Shown: positions 25,620 to 33,868 of the stretch, in pieces
Layout of the letters: each line of letters begins with the position of its first letter
Numbering within the stretch: position 1 is the stretch's first letter
Origin: Spirochaetota bacterium
GTDB taxonomy: Bacteria > Spirochaetota > JAHITG01 > JAFGFC01
DNA length: 41,945 bases
Reading direction: 5' to 3'
Assembly (NCBI GenBank): GCA_016931325.1
Contig: JAFGFC010000085.1
Location: 1-41,945 of the forward strand
Notes under the pieces: model-generated
What the model was told of the DNA's origin: nothing
The model's database searches: none
The model's input: the letters and a program-made list of their open reading frames with translations, nothing else
Translations under genes and position numbers: made by a program

Positions 25620-26738
25620 ATGACTGAGATGATGGGTGAAGAACAAATTTCCTTATCTGTACTGGATGTAGACTGCTTTATCAAAGGTGAAAAAGATCCG
25701 GCCTCCTGCAAGAGAAAAGAAAAGCTGATCAAAAAGCATAAGGAAAAAATATATACCATGATCCTTCACAAGCTGGTTTCCATAGAATTTAAGCCAAAAA
25801 CCGCTAAAGAGATATTTGAAAAGACGATGGATAATCTCGATATCCTGCAGAGAAAATTAAAACGGTCAGTTAATATTAAAGTAGCGCTTTTAGATTTCTT
25901 TATCAATTATGGTAAAAAATATCTTGAAAACCCACTTATCGTTGAGGAAAAACTATTCGAGGATCTGCAGCAGCGGGTTTTGATCGATGAATTGACAGGA
26001 TTGAGGAATTATAGGTATTATCAGTACAGAATAAAAGAAGAGATCGGCAAAGCCAAGCGTGATACTCAACCTTTTACTATCGTTATTTTTGATATTGATA
26101 ATTTTAAATACTATAATGATATCTATGGCCATCAGGAAGGCAATCAGATCCTGAAGAAGATCGCTCAGATCCTTTTAGAATGTGTCCGGGTTTCTGATAT
26201 CGCGATCCGCTATGGGGGTGATGAGTTCCTTGTTATTCTTCCCAATACAGAAAAAAATGATGCCCTGGTGGTGGCGGAGCGGATACGGAAAAAAGTATTT
26301 AAATCAAAATTCAAGGAGACGGTATCCATAAGCGGGGGGATCGCCACTTTCATTGTTGACACATCAAAAGATCAGAAGACGTTATTTGAAATGGCTGATA
26401 AAGCCCTTTACATGTCAAAATATAAAGGAAAAAATAAGATCATGTGTTACCCTGTCGAAAGAAGAACATTCCAGAGGATTGGTGTATCTGAAGATGTTAA
26501 ACTGGAGATCAAACTTTACAGTGATGATGATTACCGATACAAAGTGGAAAAATTACTCGATATCAGCAAAGGGGGACTGGGAATTCAATTACATGACCGG
26601 GTTCATGAAAATGATACGGTAAAAGGTTATATCAAGAAAAAGAAGGATGAACTGCACTTTAATGGAGTGGTCGTTTGGACCGACAAAATGGGAGAAACTG
26701 ATTTTCGGGCTGGTATCAAATTCTTGAATGTAAATTAA
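25620..26738 (+). CDS. Diguanylate cyclase (GGDEF) with C-terminal PilZ domain
   Basis: The 372-residue cytoplasmic protein has a helical N-terminal region (about 1-120) with no recognised sensor domain, then a GGDEF domain (about 125-275) with an intact GGDEF at 199-203. The domain condenses two GTP into cyclic di-GMP. An RxxD product-inhibition site (R190-V-S-D193) lies exactly five residues before the motif, so feedback control is expected. The last ~95 residues are a PilZ c-di-GMP receptor domain with RxxxR (R282-R286) and DxSxxG (D314-S316-G319). One chain thus makes and binds the messenger. ATG 25620 follows a weak GAGAG; ATGs at 25629 and 25632 are alternatives. It is transcribed divergently from the DUF4175-like gene. 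Confidence 0.9.
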   Translation: MTEMMGEEQISLSVLDVDCFIKGEKDPASCKRKEKLIKKHKEKIYTMILHKLVSIEFKPKTAKEIFEKTMDNLDILQRKLKRSVNIKVALLDFFINYGKKYLENPLIVEEKLFEDLQQRVLIDELTGLRNYRYYQYRIKEEIGKAKRDTQPFTIVIFDIDNFKYYNDIYGHQEGNQILKKIAQILLECVRVSDIAIRYGGDEFLVILPNTEKNDALVVAERIRKKVFKSKFKETVSISGGIATFIVDTSKDQKTLFEMADKALYMSKYKGKNKIMCYPVERRTFQRIGVSEDVKLEIKLYSDDDYRYKVEKLLDISKGGLGIQLHDRVHENDTVKGYIKKKKDELHFNGVVVWTDKMGETDFRAGIKFLNVN

Positions 26739-26992
26739 TCTTTCCAATAATGAACATCTTCATTGCTAAAGCACTTGTTATTTCTAATCTTGATGAGCTT
26801 TTTAAAGTGATCTCCAGAGGCCACAGATATTTAAATTACAGATTCCAGACCTGGAGCCCTTGTGGTAGAGCGAAGCCTGCCCGTTAGGGCATTACAAATT
26901 ACAGACATGGTGTCCTGAAGGTGTATTTTAAAAATTCCTTTTTAATCCGTAATATGCAATTTGTAATAATAATGTTGTTTCTTTTTAAATTC
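26739..26992. repeat. Intergenic stretch with 'ATTACAAATTACAG' words and inverted repeats
   Basis: There is no gene in this stretch. It holds reiterated AAATTACAGA words (around 26833 and 26896) and a perfect 10-bp inverted repeat ATTACAAATT (26891-26900) / AATTTGTAAT (26958-26967). A small TGCCC-GTTA-GGGCA hairpin lies at about 26878-26891. This has the same style as the other word-like palindromes in the window. The region ends at the promoter of the next gene. Confidence 0.5.
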
Positions 26993-27020
26993 TTGACAAA
27001 ATCCATGAATTGGTTATCTT
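26993..27020 (+). promoter_or_regulatory. Promoter of the UlaG-like hydrolase gene
   Basis: A perfect TTGACA (26993-26998) and TATCTT (27015-27020) are 16 nt apart. The promoter covers the TTG at 27010, which argues against that codon as a start and supports ATG 27061. Confidence 0.6.
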
Positions 27021-27060
27021 TGCCCATATAAAAAAGGGCTCAATGCCCGAAGGATCTAAA

Positions 27061-27681
27061 ATGGAAATACCAAAGGTCATTCATCATTCTTTTATTCAAT
27101 TATCAGAGAATCCCGCTATTTATATCGATCCTTTCAAGGCCCCTGGTTCCTTGCTTTATGCGGATTATATTTTGATCACTCATGGTCATTATGACCATCT
27201 CTCCCTTCCGGATATTAACAAACTGCTAAAACCTTCCACAAAACTGGTTATTCCCCAAAGCTGTAAGAATCAGGTCGCGACATTAAGTAATGAGATCCTT
27301 TTTGTTATACCGGGAAAGACCTACTCTCTTGATGAGATAGAGATTTATACTATTCCGGCTTATAACCTTAATAAATCCAATCATCCCCGGTCTAATAATT
27401 GGGTGGGCTATGTCGTAACGGTCAATGATAAAAAATATTATCATGCTGGAGACAGTGATCTTGTGCCGGAAATGGAATCATTAAAGAATCTCGAGATCGA
27501 TTTTGCTTTTTTCCCTGTGGGAGGGACATTTACCATGAATGCGAAAGAAGCAGCCGGGGCTGCGAATTTAATAAAACCAAAGATCGCCATTCCCATACAC
27601 TATGGATCTGTCGTGGGTTCAAAACAGGATGCTGAAGAGTTTGCCAAATTGTACAAGGGCCCTGTAAAGATATTATTATAA
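27061..27681 (+). CDS. UlaG-like metallo-beta-lactamase-fold hydrolase
   Basis: The 206-residue protein is a small single-domain metallo-beta-lactamase fold. Visible metal motifs are HGHYDH at residues 41-46 (HxHxDH), the Asp of YHAGDSD, and the His of PIHYGSVVG near the end. Proteins of this compact type (UlaG-like, COG2220) act on phosphodiester, lactone or similar bonds in the cytoplasm; the substrate here cannot be read from the sequence. ATG 27061 is chosen because AAGGAT lies 6 nt upstream and the only upstream frame extension begins inside the promoter. The DUF115 gene begins 4 nt after the stop, so the two are likely co-transcribed. Confidence 0.82.
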   Translation: MEIPKVIHHSFIQLSENPAIYIDPFKAPGSLLYADYILITHGHYDHLSLPDINKLLKPSTKLVIPQSCKNQVATLSNEILFVIPGKTYSLDEIEIYTIPAYNLNKSNHPRSNNWVGYVVTVNDKKYYHAGDSDLVPEMESLKNLEIDFAFFPVGGTFTMNAKEAAGAANLIKPKIAIPIHYGSVVGSKQDAEEFAKLYKGPVKILL

Positions 27682-27685
27682 GACG

Positions 27686-29068
27686 TTGAAAGAAAAAATA
27701 AAAATATTAAAGGAATATAAACCTTATCTGAATATTTCTTCTGAAACGATCAGTTCTGAAAATATTATAATAGAAAAAACAAAGCAGGGCCCGCCCACAT
27801 TAAAATATTACAAGGGTAAAAACGCAATTTACCTTCACAGCCGGTATGACCCCCTGAAAGAAGCAGGGAATATTGTGAACCAGTTCAAGGCCAATCAGGA
27901 TGATATTATTGTTATACTGGGCACGGGTTTGGGGTATCATATAAAAAAAATCAGGGAACGCTTTACTGACAATTATCTTGTCGTCTGTGAATATGGTAAA
28001 GATATTTTTCTCAGCTATATCAGGGAAACCGATACTGATCTGCTCAAAGATGATCAAATAATATATTTTTTATCATCTTTTCATTATGAAGACATAGCTG
28101 AAGCCTTGCGATATCTCATCTTTATTAAATTGCAGAAAGAGGTCAAGGTCAGGATCTTCAGCCATACTCCTTCTTTTCATATTTATCCGGAATACAGGGA
28201 TCTGGAGACAGATCTTTTAAAAGAGATCGGACGGATCTATAGCGATTACCTGACCGTCAGGGAAATGGATGATCTCTGGAAAAGAAATGTGGAGAAAAAT
28301 AAAAAAAATTATTCCAATTCGCAACCTCTGAAAAAATTGCACAGCGCTTTTAAGGGTAAACCCTTATCCATCGTATGCGCCGGGCCGACTCTGGAAAGGG
28401 ATATCCGTTTTTTAAAAAAGAACAAAACCATTATTCTCAGCGTTGATACCGCCTGCCGTTTCTTGATAAAAAACAAGATCTATCCTGATTTTGTCATCAG
28501 CCTGGATGCTAAATATGAAAATATTTATGATTTTAAATATCTGGATTTCAAGAACACAAATCTGATCTATGATCTTGTGGCCTTTCCTGAAATACCCGGG
28601 TTGTTCAAAAATAAATATGTCACCTATACCCTGAAACTTTTCAAAGATCTTGAAGGACGCCATATCCCCTATCGAAGTGAGCCGGTACGGGAATTCATAA
28701 AACAATATGGGGACATGGGGGGACTTCAGTCCGGAGGAAGCGTGGCGACCAACGCATTCGACCTGGCCCTTTTCACAGAAGCTGACCCCATCTATTTTTT
28801 AGGCCTGGATCTGGTTCATGTGGACTATCGATCACATTGCCGGGGAACCTTGTCGGAGATCTATTTTAATCAGAGGACCAACAGATTCTATAATCTTGCG
28901 ACCCTCGAATTTTATCATATCATGGGAAGAAAGATCAGTTCATCCTTAAAACAGGGACACATAATAACAGAAGAATTTATGATGAAAAAATATAAAAGCT
29001 GGTTTATTCAGGGTTTCCAACTGGTGAAAAACAAAGTCAAAGTAAAGGTTTTATCTGAATTTTTTTAA
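27686..29068 (+). CDS. DUF115 / MptE-like protein (Maf-type motility-associated family)
   Basis: The 460-residue protein carries the DUF115 core near residues 220-370: LSIVCAGPTLERDI, a TIILSVDTACRFLI strand-helix, IYPDFVISLDAKYEN, and later QSGGSVATNAFDLALF followed by IYFLGLDLVHVD. The family includes archaeal 6-hydroxymethylpterin diphosphokinase (MptE) and bacterial Maf proteins that transfer nonulosonic acids such as pseudaminic acid to flagellin. The N-terminal ~200 residues include an IIVILGTGLGYHI nucleotide-binding-like strand-loop. Neither flagellin nor sugar-synthesis genes are in the window, so the acceptor is unknown. The start is TTG at 27686; the frame is closed by a stop at 27665 and offers no ATG. 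Its TAA overlaps the convergent purM stop. Confidence 0.75.
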   Translation: MKEKIKILKEYKPYLNISSETISSENIIIEKTKQGPPTLKYYKGKNAIYLHSRYDPLKEAGNIVNQFKANQDDIIVILGTGLGYHIKKIRERFTDNYLVVCEYGKDIFLSYIRETDTDLLKDDQIIYFLSSFHYEDIAEALRYLIFIKLQKEVKVRIFSHTPSFHIYPEYRDLETDLLKEIGRIYSDYLTVREMDDLWKRNVEKNKKNYSNSQPLKKLHSAFKGKPLSIVCAGPTLERDIRFLKKNKTIILSVDTACRFLIKNKIYPDFVISLDAKYENIYDFKYLDFKNTNLIYDLVAFPEIPGLFKNKYVTYTLKLFKDLEGRHIPYRSEPVREFIKQYGDMGGLQSGGSVATNAFDLALFTEADPIYFLGLDLVHVDYRSHCRGTLSEIYFNQRTNRFYNLATLEFYHIMGRKISSSLKQGHIITEEFMMKKYKSWFIQGFQLVKNKVKVKVLSEFF

Positions 29069-30075
29069 ATTAATCTGACCCGGGCTTTCCCGGAAGATTG
29101 TTGAATGTCTCCCAGGGGGAAGAGGCTGTACCCGGGGTAGGAATGAGGGATATAATTTTTATCAGCCACAATGATCAATCCTACGCCCATATTAAAGGTT
29201 TTATACATTTCTTCTTCTTTTATAGAGCCTTCTTTTTGAATGAATGGAAAAATAACCGGGATCCTTTTAATTTTGATTTTATGGATAACCGCTTTTAAGC
29301 CATCAGGAAGAATACGAACCGTATTATCAATGATCCCACCGCCGGTAATATGAGCAAAACCTTTAATGCCTGTTCTCTTGGTCAGATGTTTTATTAATTT
29401 CAAATATGAAAGATGAGGCCTGAGAAGGGCTTTTTTCAAAGTGCTCTTGAGAAAGGGAATATATTGATCGATCTTGTATTTTTTTATCTGGAAAAAAAGT
29501 CTGTTCACCATGGAGAATCCGTTCGTATGAAGACCGTTAGAAGCCACACCATACACCCGATCACCGGCTTTTATCGTTTTCCCGTCAATGACCCTGTCCT
29601 TATCCACTATCCCCACCATACACCCGGCCACATCATACATGCCCGTTCTATAAATACCAGGCATTTCAGCGGTTTCACCGCCGATTAAAGCCACATTATT
29701 TTGTCGGCAGGCTTTGATCATTCCCTGTATGATCTGTTTTAAGGCTTTAGGATTCAGTTTTTCCATGGCAATATAATCCAGGAAAAAAAGCGGGGTGGCA
29801 TTATGTACGGCTATATCGTTAACACCATGATTAACGATATCCTGACCGATAACATCATAGTCATCAGCCAGAGCAGCCAGTTTTATTTTTGTTCCTACGC
29901 CATCTATACTTGATACCAGTACCTTGTCTTTGGAGATTTGAAAAAATCCGCCAAATTTTCCGATAGGGGTCAACACATTTTTATTGAAGGTTGTACCGAT
30001 GGATCTTTTTACTGATTTCAAAGACCTTCCCGCCAGAGTTATATCAACACCGGATCTTTTATAAGTTAAACTCAT
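29065..30075 (-). CDS. purM: Phosphoribosylformylglycinamidine cyclo-ligase (AIR synthetase)
   Basis: The 336-residue enzyme carries out the ATP-dependent closure of FGAM to aminoimidazole ribotide in de novo purine synthesis. Recognisable blocks are the N-terminal YKRSGVDI, DGVGTKIKLA, GVNDIAVHNATPLFFLDYIA, GGETAEMPGIY, GVASNGLHTNGFSMV and FAHITGGGIIDN. The start at ATG 30075 is set by family alignment and by the preceding GGAG/CTGGAG; an in-frame extension upstream lies inside purF. The ATG shares one base with the purF stop (TAATG), so translation is coupled. The C-terminus is slightly short (usual length about 345). Its stop overlaps that of the convergent DUF115 gene in a shared TTAA. 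Confidence 0.95.
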   Translation of the reverse strand: MSLTYKRSGVDITLAGRSLKSVKRSIGTTFNKNVLTPIGKFGGFFQISKDKVLVSSIDGVGTKIKLAALADDYDVIGQDIVNHGVNDIAVHNATPLFFLDYIAMEKLNPKALKQIIQGMIKACRQNNVALIGGETAEMPGIYRTGMYDVAGCMVGIVDKDRVIDGKTIKAGDRVYGVASNGLHTNGFSMVNRLFFQIKKYKIDQYIPFLKSTLKKALLRPHLSYLKLIKHLTKRTGIKGFAHITGGGIIDNTVRILPDGLKAVIHKIKIKRIPVIFPFIQKEGSIKEEEMYKTFNMGVGLIIVADKNYIPHSYPGYSLFPLGDIQQSSGKARVRLI

Positions 30076-31454
30076 TACTCCAGTATCTCCTTTTTTAGTT
30101 TTATTTTTACTTTTTGGGGATAACGGCCGTTGAAACAGGCAAAGCAAAAATCATTTTTTCGTTCTCCCAGGACTTGCTTTAATCCGTTCATACTTAAATA
30201 ATGGAGAGAATCAACCTGTAGAAATTTCCGGATCCCGGAGATATCCATCCTGTGAGCGATAAACTCATTCTCATCAGGTGTATCAATACCATAATAACAA
30301 GGATGAAGATAAGGCGGAGAGGCGATACGGAAATGAACCTCCTTGACCCTGGCTTCCCGGAGAATTTTTACTATCTTCCGGCTGGTTGTGCCTCTGACGA
30401 TGGAATCGTCAACAATGACCACTTTTTTATTTTTCAGGATATTTTCAACAGGCATAAGTTTCAATCGGGCATCATTTTCCCTGACCAGCTGTTTGGCCTG
30501 GATAAATGTTCTTCCAATGTAATGATTTCTTACCAGACCCATTTCAAAAGGGATACCTGATTCACGACTGAATCCCAGAGCGGCGTAGTTGCCGGAATCA
30601 GGGACAGCGATCACGACATCAGCTTGAAGAGATGAGTCTCTGGCCAGTTGTTTCCCGCATTCTTCCCGGAACTGATTAACCGGAAGACCGAAAAGTGTGC
30701 TGTCAGGCCTGGCAAAATAGATCAGTTCGAAAATACAATGAGCCTTTTGGATAGCTGTGGTAAAAAAAGCAGAAGTGATACGATCATCTTCCAGGAAAAC
30801 AATTTCACCCGGTTGAATTTCTCTTATAGAATGAGCCTGAACGATTTTTAAAGCGGAATCTTCTGAAGAAACAATGTATGATTTACCTTTTTTTCCCAGG
30901 CAGAGAGGTCTGTTACCCATGGGATCACGGGCGGCACAAAGACCCTTTTCGGTAATAAACAGGAAAGCAAAACCGCCTCTGATCTTTTTGAGCGATGCTA
31001 TAATGGCTTTTTTCAGGTCTTTTTCCCGACTATGTGCAATAAGGTGAAGGATGACTTCTGAATCCAGAGCCGTCTGAAAAATCGCGCCTTTTTGCCTGAG
31101 ATTATCCTTAAGCATTTTAGCGTTGATTAAATTACCATTATGAGCCACTCCAATAAGACCTTTATAGGAATTGATCAGAAGTGGCTGGATATTACTGGAA
31201 GACGAGCTGCCTGTGGTGGAATACCGTGTGTGACCGATAGCGACTCTGCCTCTATGTCTGGAAAGGTCGATGTTCTTTAAAAACTGATTGACCAGTCCCA
31301 TCCCTTTTAATTGTTTGAATCCGTTTCTATTGTGATAGACGACCCCCAGACTTTCCTGACCTCTGTGCTGAAGGGAGTGCAATCCCAAAAAAGTGAGTGA
31401 TACGCTATCCGAATGGTTATAGACTCCAAAAATACCACAATCTTCTGAAAGCAT
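30075..31454 (-). CDS. purF: Amidophosphoribosyltransferase (Fe-S type)
   Basis: The 459-residue enzyme makes 5-phosphoribosylamine from PRPP and glutamine, the first step of purine synthesis. It begins MLSEDCGIFGVY, with Cys6 as the N-terminal nucleophile after a short propeptide that would be removed. LQHRGQESLGV and GHTRYSTTGSS mark the glutaminase domain; the PRPP loop is VVIVDDSIVRGTTS. Four cysteines in the places used by the Bacillus-type [4Fe-4S] cluster are present (AHCIF, HPCYYG, FCFAC), indicating the oxygen-sensitive, propeptide-processed class. AGGA sits 7 nt before the ATG, and a good promoter lies upstream. purM follows with a one-base overlap. Confidence 0.95.
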   Translation of the reverse strand: MLSEDCGIFGVYNHSDSVSLTFLGLHSLQHRGQESLGVVYHNRNGFKQLKGMGLVNQFLKNIDLSRHRGRVAIGHTRYSTTGSSSSSNIQPLLINSYKGLIGVAHNGNLINAKMLKDNLRQKGAIFQTALDSEVILHLIAHSREKDLKKAIIASLKKIRGGFAFLFITEKGLCAARDPMGNRPLCLGKKGKSYIVSSEDSALKIVQAHSIREIQPGEIVFLEDDRITSAFFTTAIQKAHCIFELIYFARPDSTLFGLPVNQFREECGKQLARDSSLQADVVIAVPDSGNYAALGFSRESGIPFEMGLVRNHYIGRTFIQAKQLVRENDARLKLMPVENILKNKKVVIVDDSIVRGTTSRKIVKILREARVKEVHFRIASPPYLHPCYYGIDTPDENEFIAHRMDISGIRKFLQVDSLHYLSMNGLKQVLGERKNDFCFACFNGRYPQKVKIKLKKEILE

Positions 31455-31489
31455 TTTTTCATCCTGATCCTTGAATTTTTGAAAGTAAC

Positions 31490-31517
31490 AATATAATACC
31501 TTTTTCTTTCAAGTCAA
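31490..31517 (-). promoter_or_regulatory. Promoter of purF-purM
   Basis: Read on the minus strand, TTGACT (31512-31517) and TATATT (31490-31495) are 16 nt apart, giving a ~30-nt leader with its own Shine-Dalgarno. I see no purine riboswitch in this short leader. Confidence 0.65.
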
Positions 31518-31520
31518 ATA

Positions 31521-31570
31521 AAAAAAGGGGACAGGCTACTTGTAATAAAAAGTAGCCTGTCCCCTTTTTT
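31521..31570. terminator. Bidirectional terminator-like hairpin of the GGGGACAGGC family
   Basis: A 21-bp perfect stem (31521-31541 paired with 31550-31570) surrounds an 8-nt loop. The arms carry A-run, GGGGACAGGCTACTT. On either strand the stem ends in a T-run, so it can terminate both ways. It lies downstream of the 31593-32441 gene and upstream of the purF promoter. A related GGGGACAA..CACTT hairpin lies at 40585-40660. Confidence 0.8.
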
Positions 31571-31592
31571 CCAACTATGATTAGAATAGCTT

Positions 31593-32441
31593 TTATTGAT
31601 TGGTGCTTTGGACCGGTTTGGCCTCTTCAAGGCGTTGTTCAATGATCAACTCGGGATAGATCCTTTTTTTGATCTCTTCTTTGGTCTTGGAATCACCGGG
31701 ATAATGATAATCCAGAGCCTTGATTAAAGCCTTTCTGTGCTTTTTCATCCAGGCATGGGCTTTCTTATCTCCCACAAAAGACCAATCCCATTCTTTGGCG
31801 ACATCCACGATCATGCCAAAGATCCTGGCTTCCCATTCCAGAACAAATACCTTGTCGGGATTGAATCTCTTATACTCCTGGAGATAGCCCAGGGCTTTTT
31901 CATAATTACCAACGTAAACACTGCAATAGACCAGACTTTTAAATGTATTGTTTAAAAGATTTTTAAAAAGAGGACGGGTGGCCACATCCGCATCCCATTC
32001 CACATAGCGGGCCAGTATATCAAGGGATTTGGTAAAATACCATTCTGATAGGATAAAGTCATACAGAACAGACCCCCCGGTAGGTGTGAGTATCTCCGTC
32101 ATGTAAGGATCACGCAGGTAATAATCTGACTTGCTGGGATCGGGTTCGTACCACTTGATACCGGTGTGTTTGAAAAAATGTTCCAGTTCATCAGGCCCGA
32201 AATAAGTCACCAGTCCGCTCAAACCCGCCATATAATACGCTTTAGCCTTTTTCAAGTAATATTCCCCTTTTGTTTTGTTAAAGATCAACTCCTGGGCATA
32301 ATTTAAAAATCCCGGCTTCCTTTCATAAGGCCAGTTTAGAACAGGAGCATCTTCCAGAGAATCATCATCCAGTTCAACCTCCTGGGTTAATCCTGGGGTT
32401 ATGAAAAAGAATAAAATAATGATGATATATATATATTTCAT
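31593..32441 (-). CDS. Exported TPR-like protein of unknown function
   Basis: The 282-residue protein has a strong hydrophobic signal peptide (about 1-19, MKYIYIIIILFFFITPGLT) and an acidic mature N-terminus (EVELDDDSLEDAP). The rest is helical and rich in Tyr and Trp, with paired-helix segments such as LKKAKAYYMAGLSGLVTYFG and YVGNYEKALGYLQEYKRFNPD, the latter a good TPR match. I do not recognise a family. An excellent AGGAGGAG ribosome binding site precedes ATG 32441. It is the last gene of a three-gene set with the HAMP and HEAT proteins, 15 nt after the former, suggesting a shared envelope role. A bidirectional terminator follows. Confidence 0.7.
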   Translation of the reverse strand: MKYIYIIIILFFFITPGLTQEVELDDDSLEDAPVLNWPYERKPGFLNYAQELIFNKTKGEYYLKKAKAYYMAGLSGLVTYFGPDELEHFFKHTGIKWYEPDPSKSDYYLRDPYMTEILTPTGGSVLYDFILSEWYFTKSLDILARYVEWDADVATRPLFKNLLNNTFKSLVYCSVYVGNYEKALGYLQEYKRFNPDKVFVLEWEARIFGMIVDVAKEWDWSFVGDKKAHAWMKKHRKALIKALDYHYPGDSKTKEEIKKRIYPELIIEQRLEEAKPVQSTNQ

Positions 32442-32456
32442 TCTGACTCCTCCTGT

Positions 32457-33098
32457 TTATTTTGTCTTGAAGTCTTTGACGGATTTCTTTATATCAGAAG
32501 CCAGCTTTTGAATTTCCTGATAGATATTAAGGACTTGTTTTTTATTAAGCGATTTTTTGTTTAATTCATTTTTCAACGAGTTGATTTTATTCTGCAAAAG
32601 GGCATTACTGGTTTGAATCTCTTTAATACGCCCGTTTAGAAAATAGATCAGATTATTCATATGTTCCGCCATCTCTTTGAATTTATCTTTCTTTCTCAAG
32701 CGTACCATAAAGTTCAAATGCCCGCTGGCGATAGCATCAAGGGTCTTTTTTAACCTGTAAATGGGCCCGGCGATCCGATGGGAATAAAATACGCCATAGA
32801 CGATCATAAAAAGAGATATGGTGAACATGGAGATCAGTATAATGGGCACAATGATCTCAAAATGATTCGTATATTTAATGGTTTCTCCTTTTTTAACTAT
32901 CAGCAGATAACTTTCAAAGATCGATTCGCCGTATTGATATCGAAAATAGTAATAGATAATAGAGACAAGACCCGTAATAAAGACAAAGGAAATGACAATT
33001 TTCAGAAAATCAATAATAAAGTGAACCTGAAATTTTTTATGAATAAGATATTGCTTTCGTCTCTCTTGTTTCGATAATTCCATTTTTGATACTTCCAT
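32457..33098 (-). CDS. Two-helix membrane protein with HAMP domain and coiled-coil tail
   Basis: The protein has 213 residues from ATG 33098, chosen because GGGAG lies 8 nt upstream; the ATG at 33111-33113 has no ribosome binding site and overlaps the upstream stop. Transmembrane helices lie near residues 30-50 and 83-105, separated by a short ~30-residue loop, too small for a ligand domain. The second helix runs into a HAMP domain (HRIAGPIYRLKKTLDAIASG, then LRKKDKFKEMAEHMN), followed by a ~60-residue coiled coil. No kinase, cyclase or methyl-accepting domain follows, although HAMP usually relays signals to one. It may act as a signalling adaptor or a structural membrane protein. It lies between the HEAT-repeat and TPR-like genes in one operon. 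Confidence 0.78.
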   Translation of the reverse strand: MEVSKMELSKQERRKQYLIHKKFQVHFIIDFLKIVISFVFITGLVSIIYYYFRYQYGESIFESYLLIVKKGETIKYTNHFEIIVPIILISMFTISLFMIVYGVFYSHRIAGPIYRLKKTLDAIASGHLNFMVRLRKKDKFKEMAEHMNNLIYFLNGRIKEIQTSNALLQNKINSLKNELNKKSLNKKQVLNIYQEIQKLASDIKKSVKDFKTK

Positions 33099-33103
33099 GT
33101 TCT

Positions 33104-33802
33104 TCACTCCCATTTGATTTTTTCCAATGAATTCAAGGCTTCTTTTTTTGTCGAATATTGTAATTTTTTACTCTGAGTAACTTCGATTAAAGCAAAAAAT
33201 CCATCCTTGTTGCCGATCATACCCAGGGCCTGAACACAGGCCAGTATGACTTCATCACTGATCTTGAATTTATCAAGAGTCAATTCATAGCTGATAGCCT
33301 TTTCGAGATATTGAATACCGTCCCTCTTCTTGAATTTACCCAGGGCTAAAGCGGCATATTTTCGTACCTTGGGATTTCTGTCTGCCAGCAAGGTGTTCCC
33401 GACAAGATCCAATGTTTGATCATCTCTGATATCAGCCAGGGCAATAGCGGCCGAGGCTCTTACATCATGGTCAAAAGCCGGGATAACATTTTCATAGCCT
33501 TTAGAAAAATTTTTCTCATAAAGATCAGGATTCCAAACATAACACATAACAGCCACAAGAAGATCCTTTGCTTTTTGTGCTTTTAAATTCCCGAGGGATC
33601 GGATAGCCGCCACTTTCACGGGCTTGGCCCCTTTTATCACGACATCAATAAGGTAGGGGATACTGGACCCTTTTAACTTTTTAAAGTATTTTTCAACTTC
33701 AGCATTAATGTCAATATTTGTCTGCTCTGTCTTATCCTGAGAATAAGCTAATACAGACAGACTGAGCATCAATAAACATATAAGTGAAAATAACCTTTTC
33801 AT
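33104..33802 (-). CDS. Exported HEAT-repeat protein
   Basis: The 232-residue protein has a signal peptide (about 1-21, MKRLFSLICLLMLSLSVLA) and then about four or five HEAT-type helix pairs. Examples are PVKVAAIRSLGNLKAQKAKDL, DVRASAAIALADIRDDQTLD, NPKVRKYAALALGKFKKRDG and DEVILACVQALGMIGNKDGF. Such repeats form a curved scaffold for protein binding, here in the periplasm or at the outer membrane. AAGGA lies 7 nt before the ATG. It is first in the three-gene set with the HAMP protein and the TPR-like exported protein. No partner or enzymatic residues can be read. Confidence 0.8.
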   Translation of the reverse strand: MKRLFSLICLLMLSLSVLAYSQDKTEQTNIDINAEVEKYFKKLKGSSIPYLIDVVIKGAKPVKVAAIRSLGNLKAQKAKDLLVAVMCYVWNPDLYEKNFSKGYENVIPAFDHDVRASAAIALADIRDDQTLDLVGNTLLADRNPKVRKYAALALGKFKKRDGIQYLEKAISYELTLDKFKISDEVILACVQALGMIGNKDGFFALIEVTQSKKLQYSTKKEALNSLEKIKWE

Positions 33803-33868
33803 TTTATTATCCTTTATATAATCGGTTTAAATTAAAAATTATTTATCAATAATCACACAGGATCCAAC

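Noticed and set aside
27010-27060. TTG start for the UlaG-like hydrolase
   Set aside because: It lies within the promoter -35/-10 region; ATG 27061 has AAGGAT at proper spacing.
30076-30147. N-terminal extension of purM upstream of ATG 30075
   Set aside because: The extra 24 residues are encoded inside the purF end, are not family-like, and the real ATG has its own ribosome binding site.
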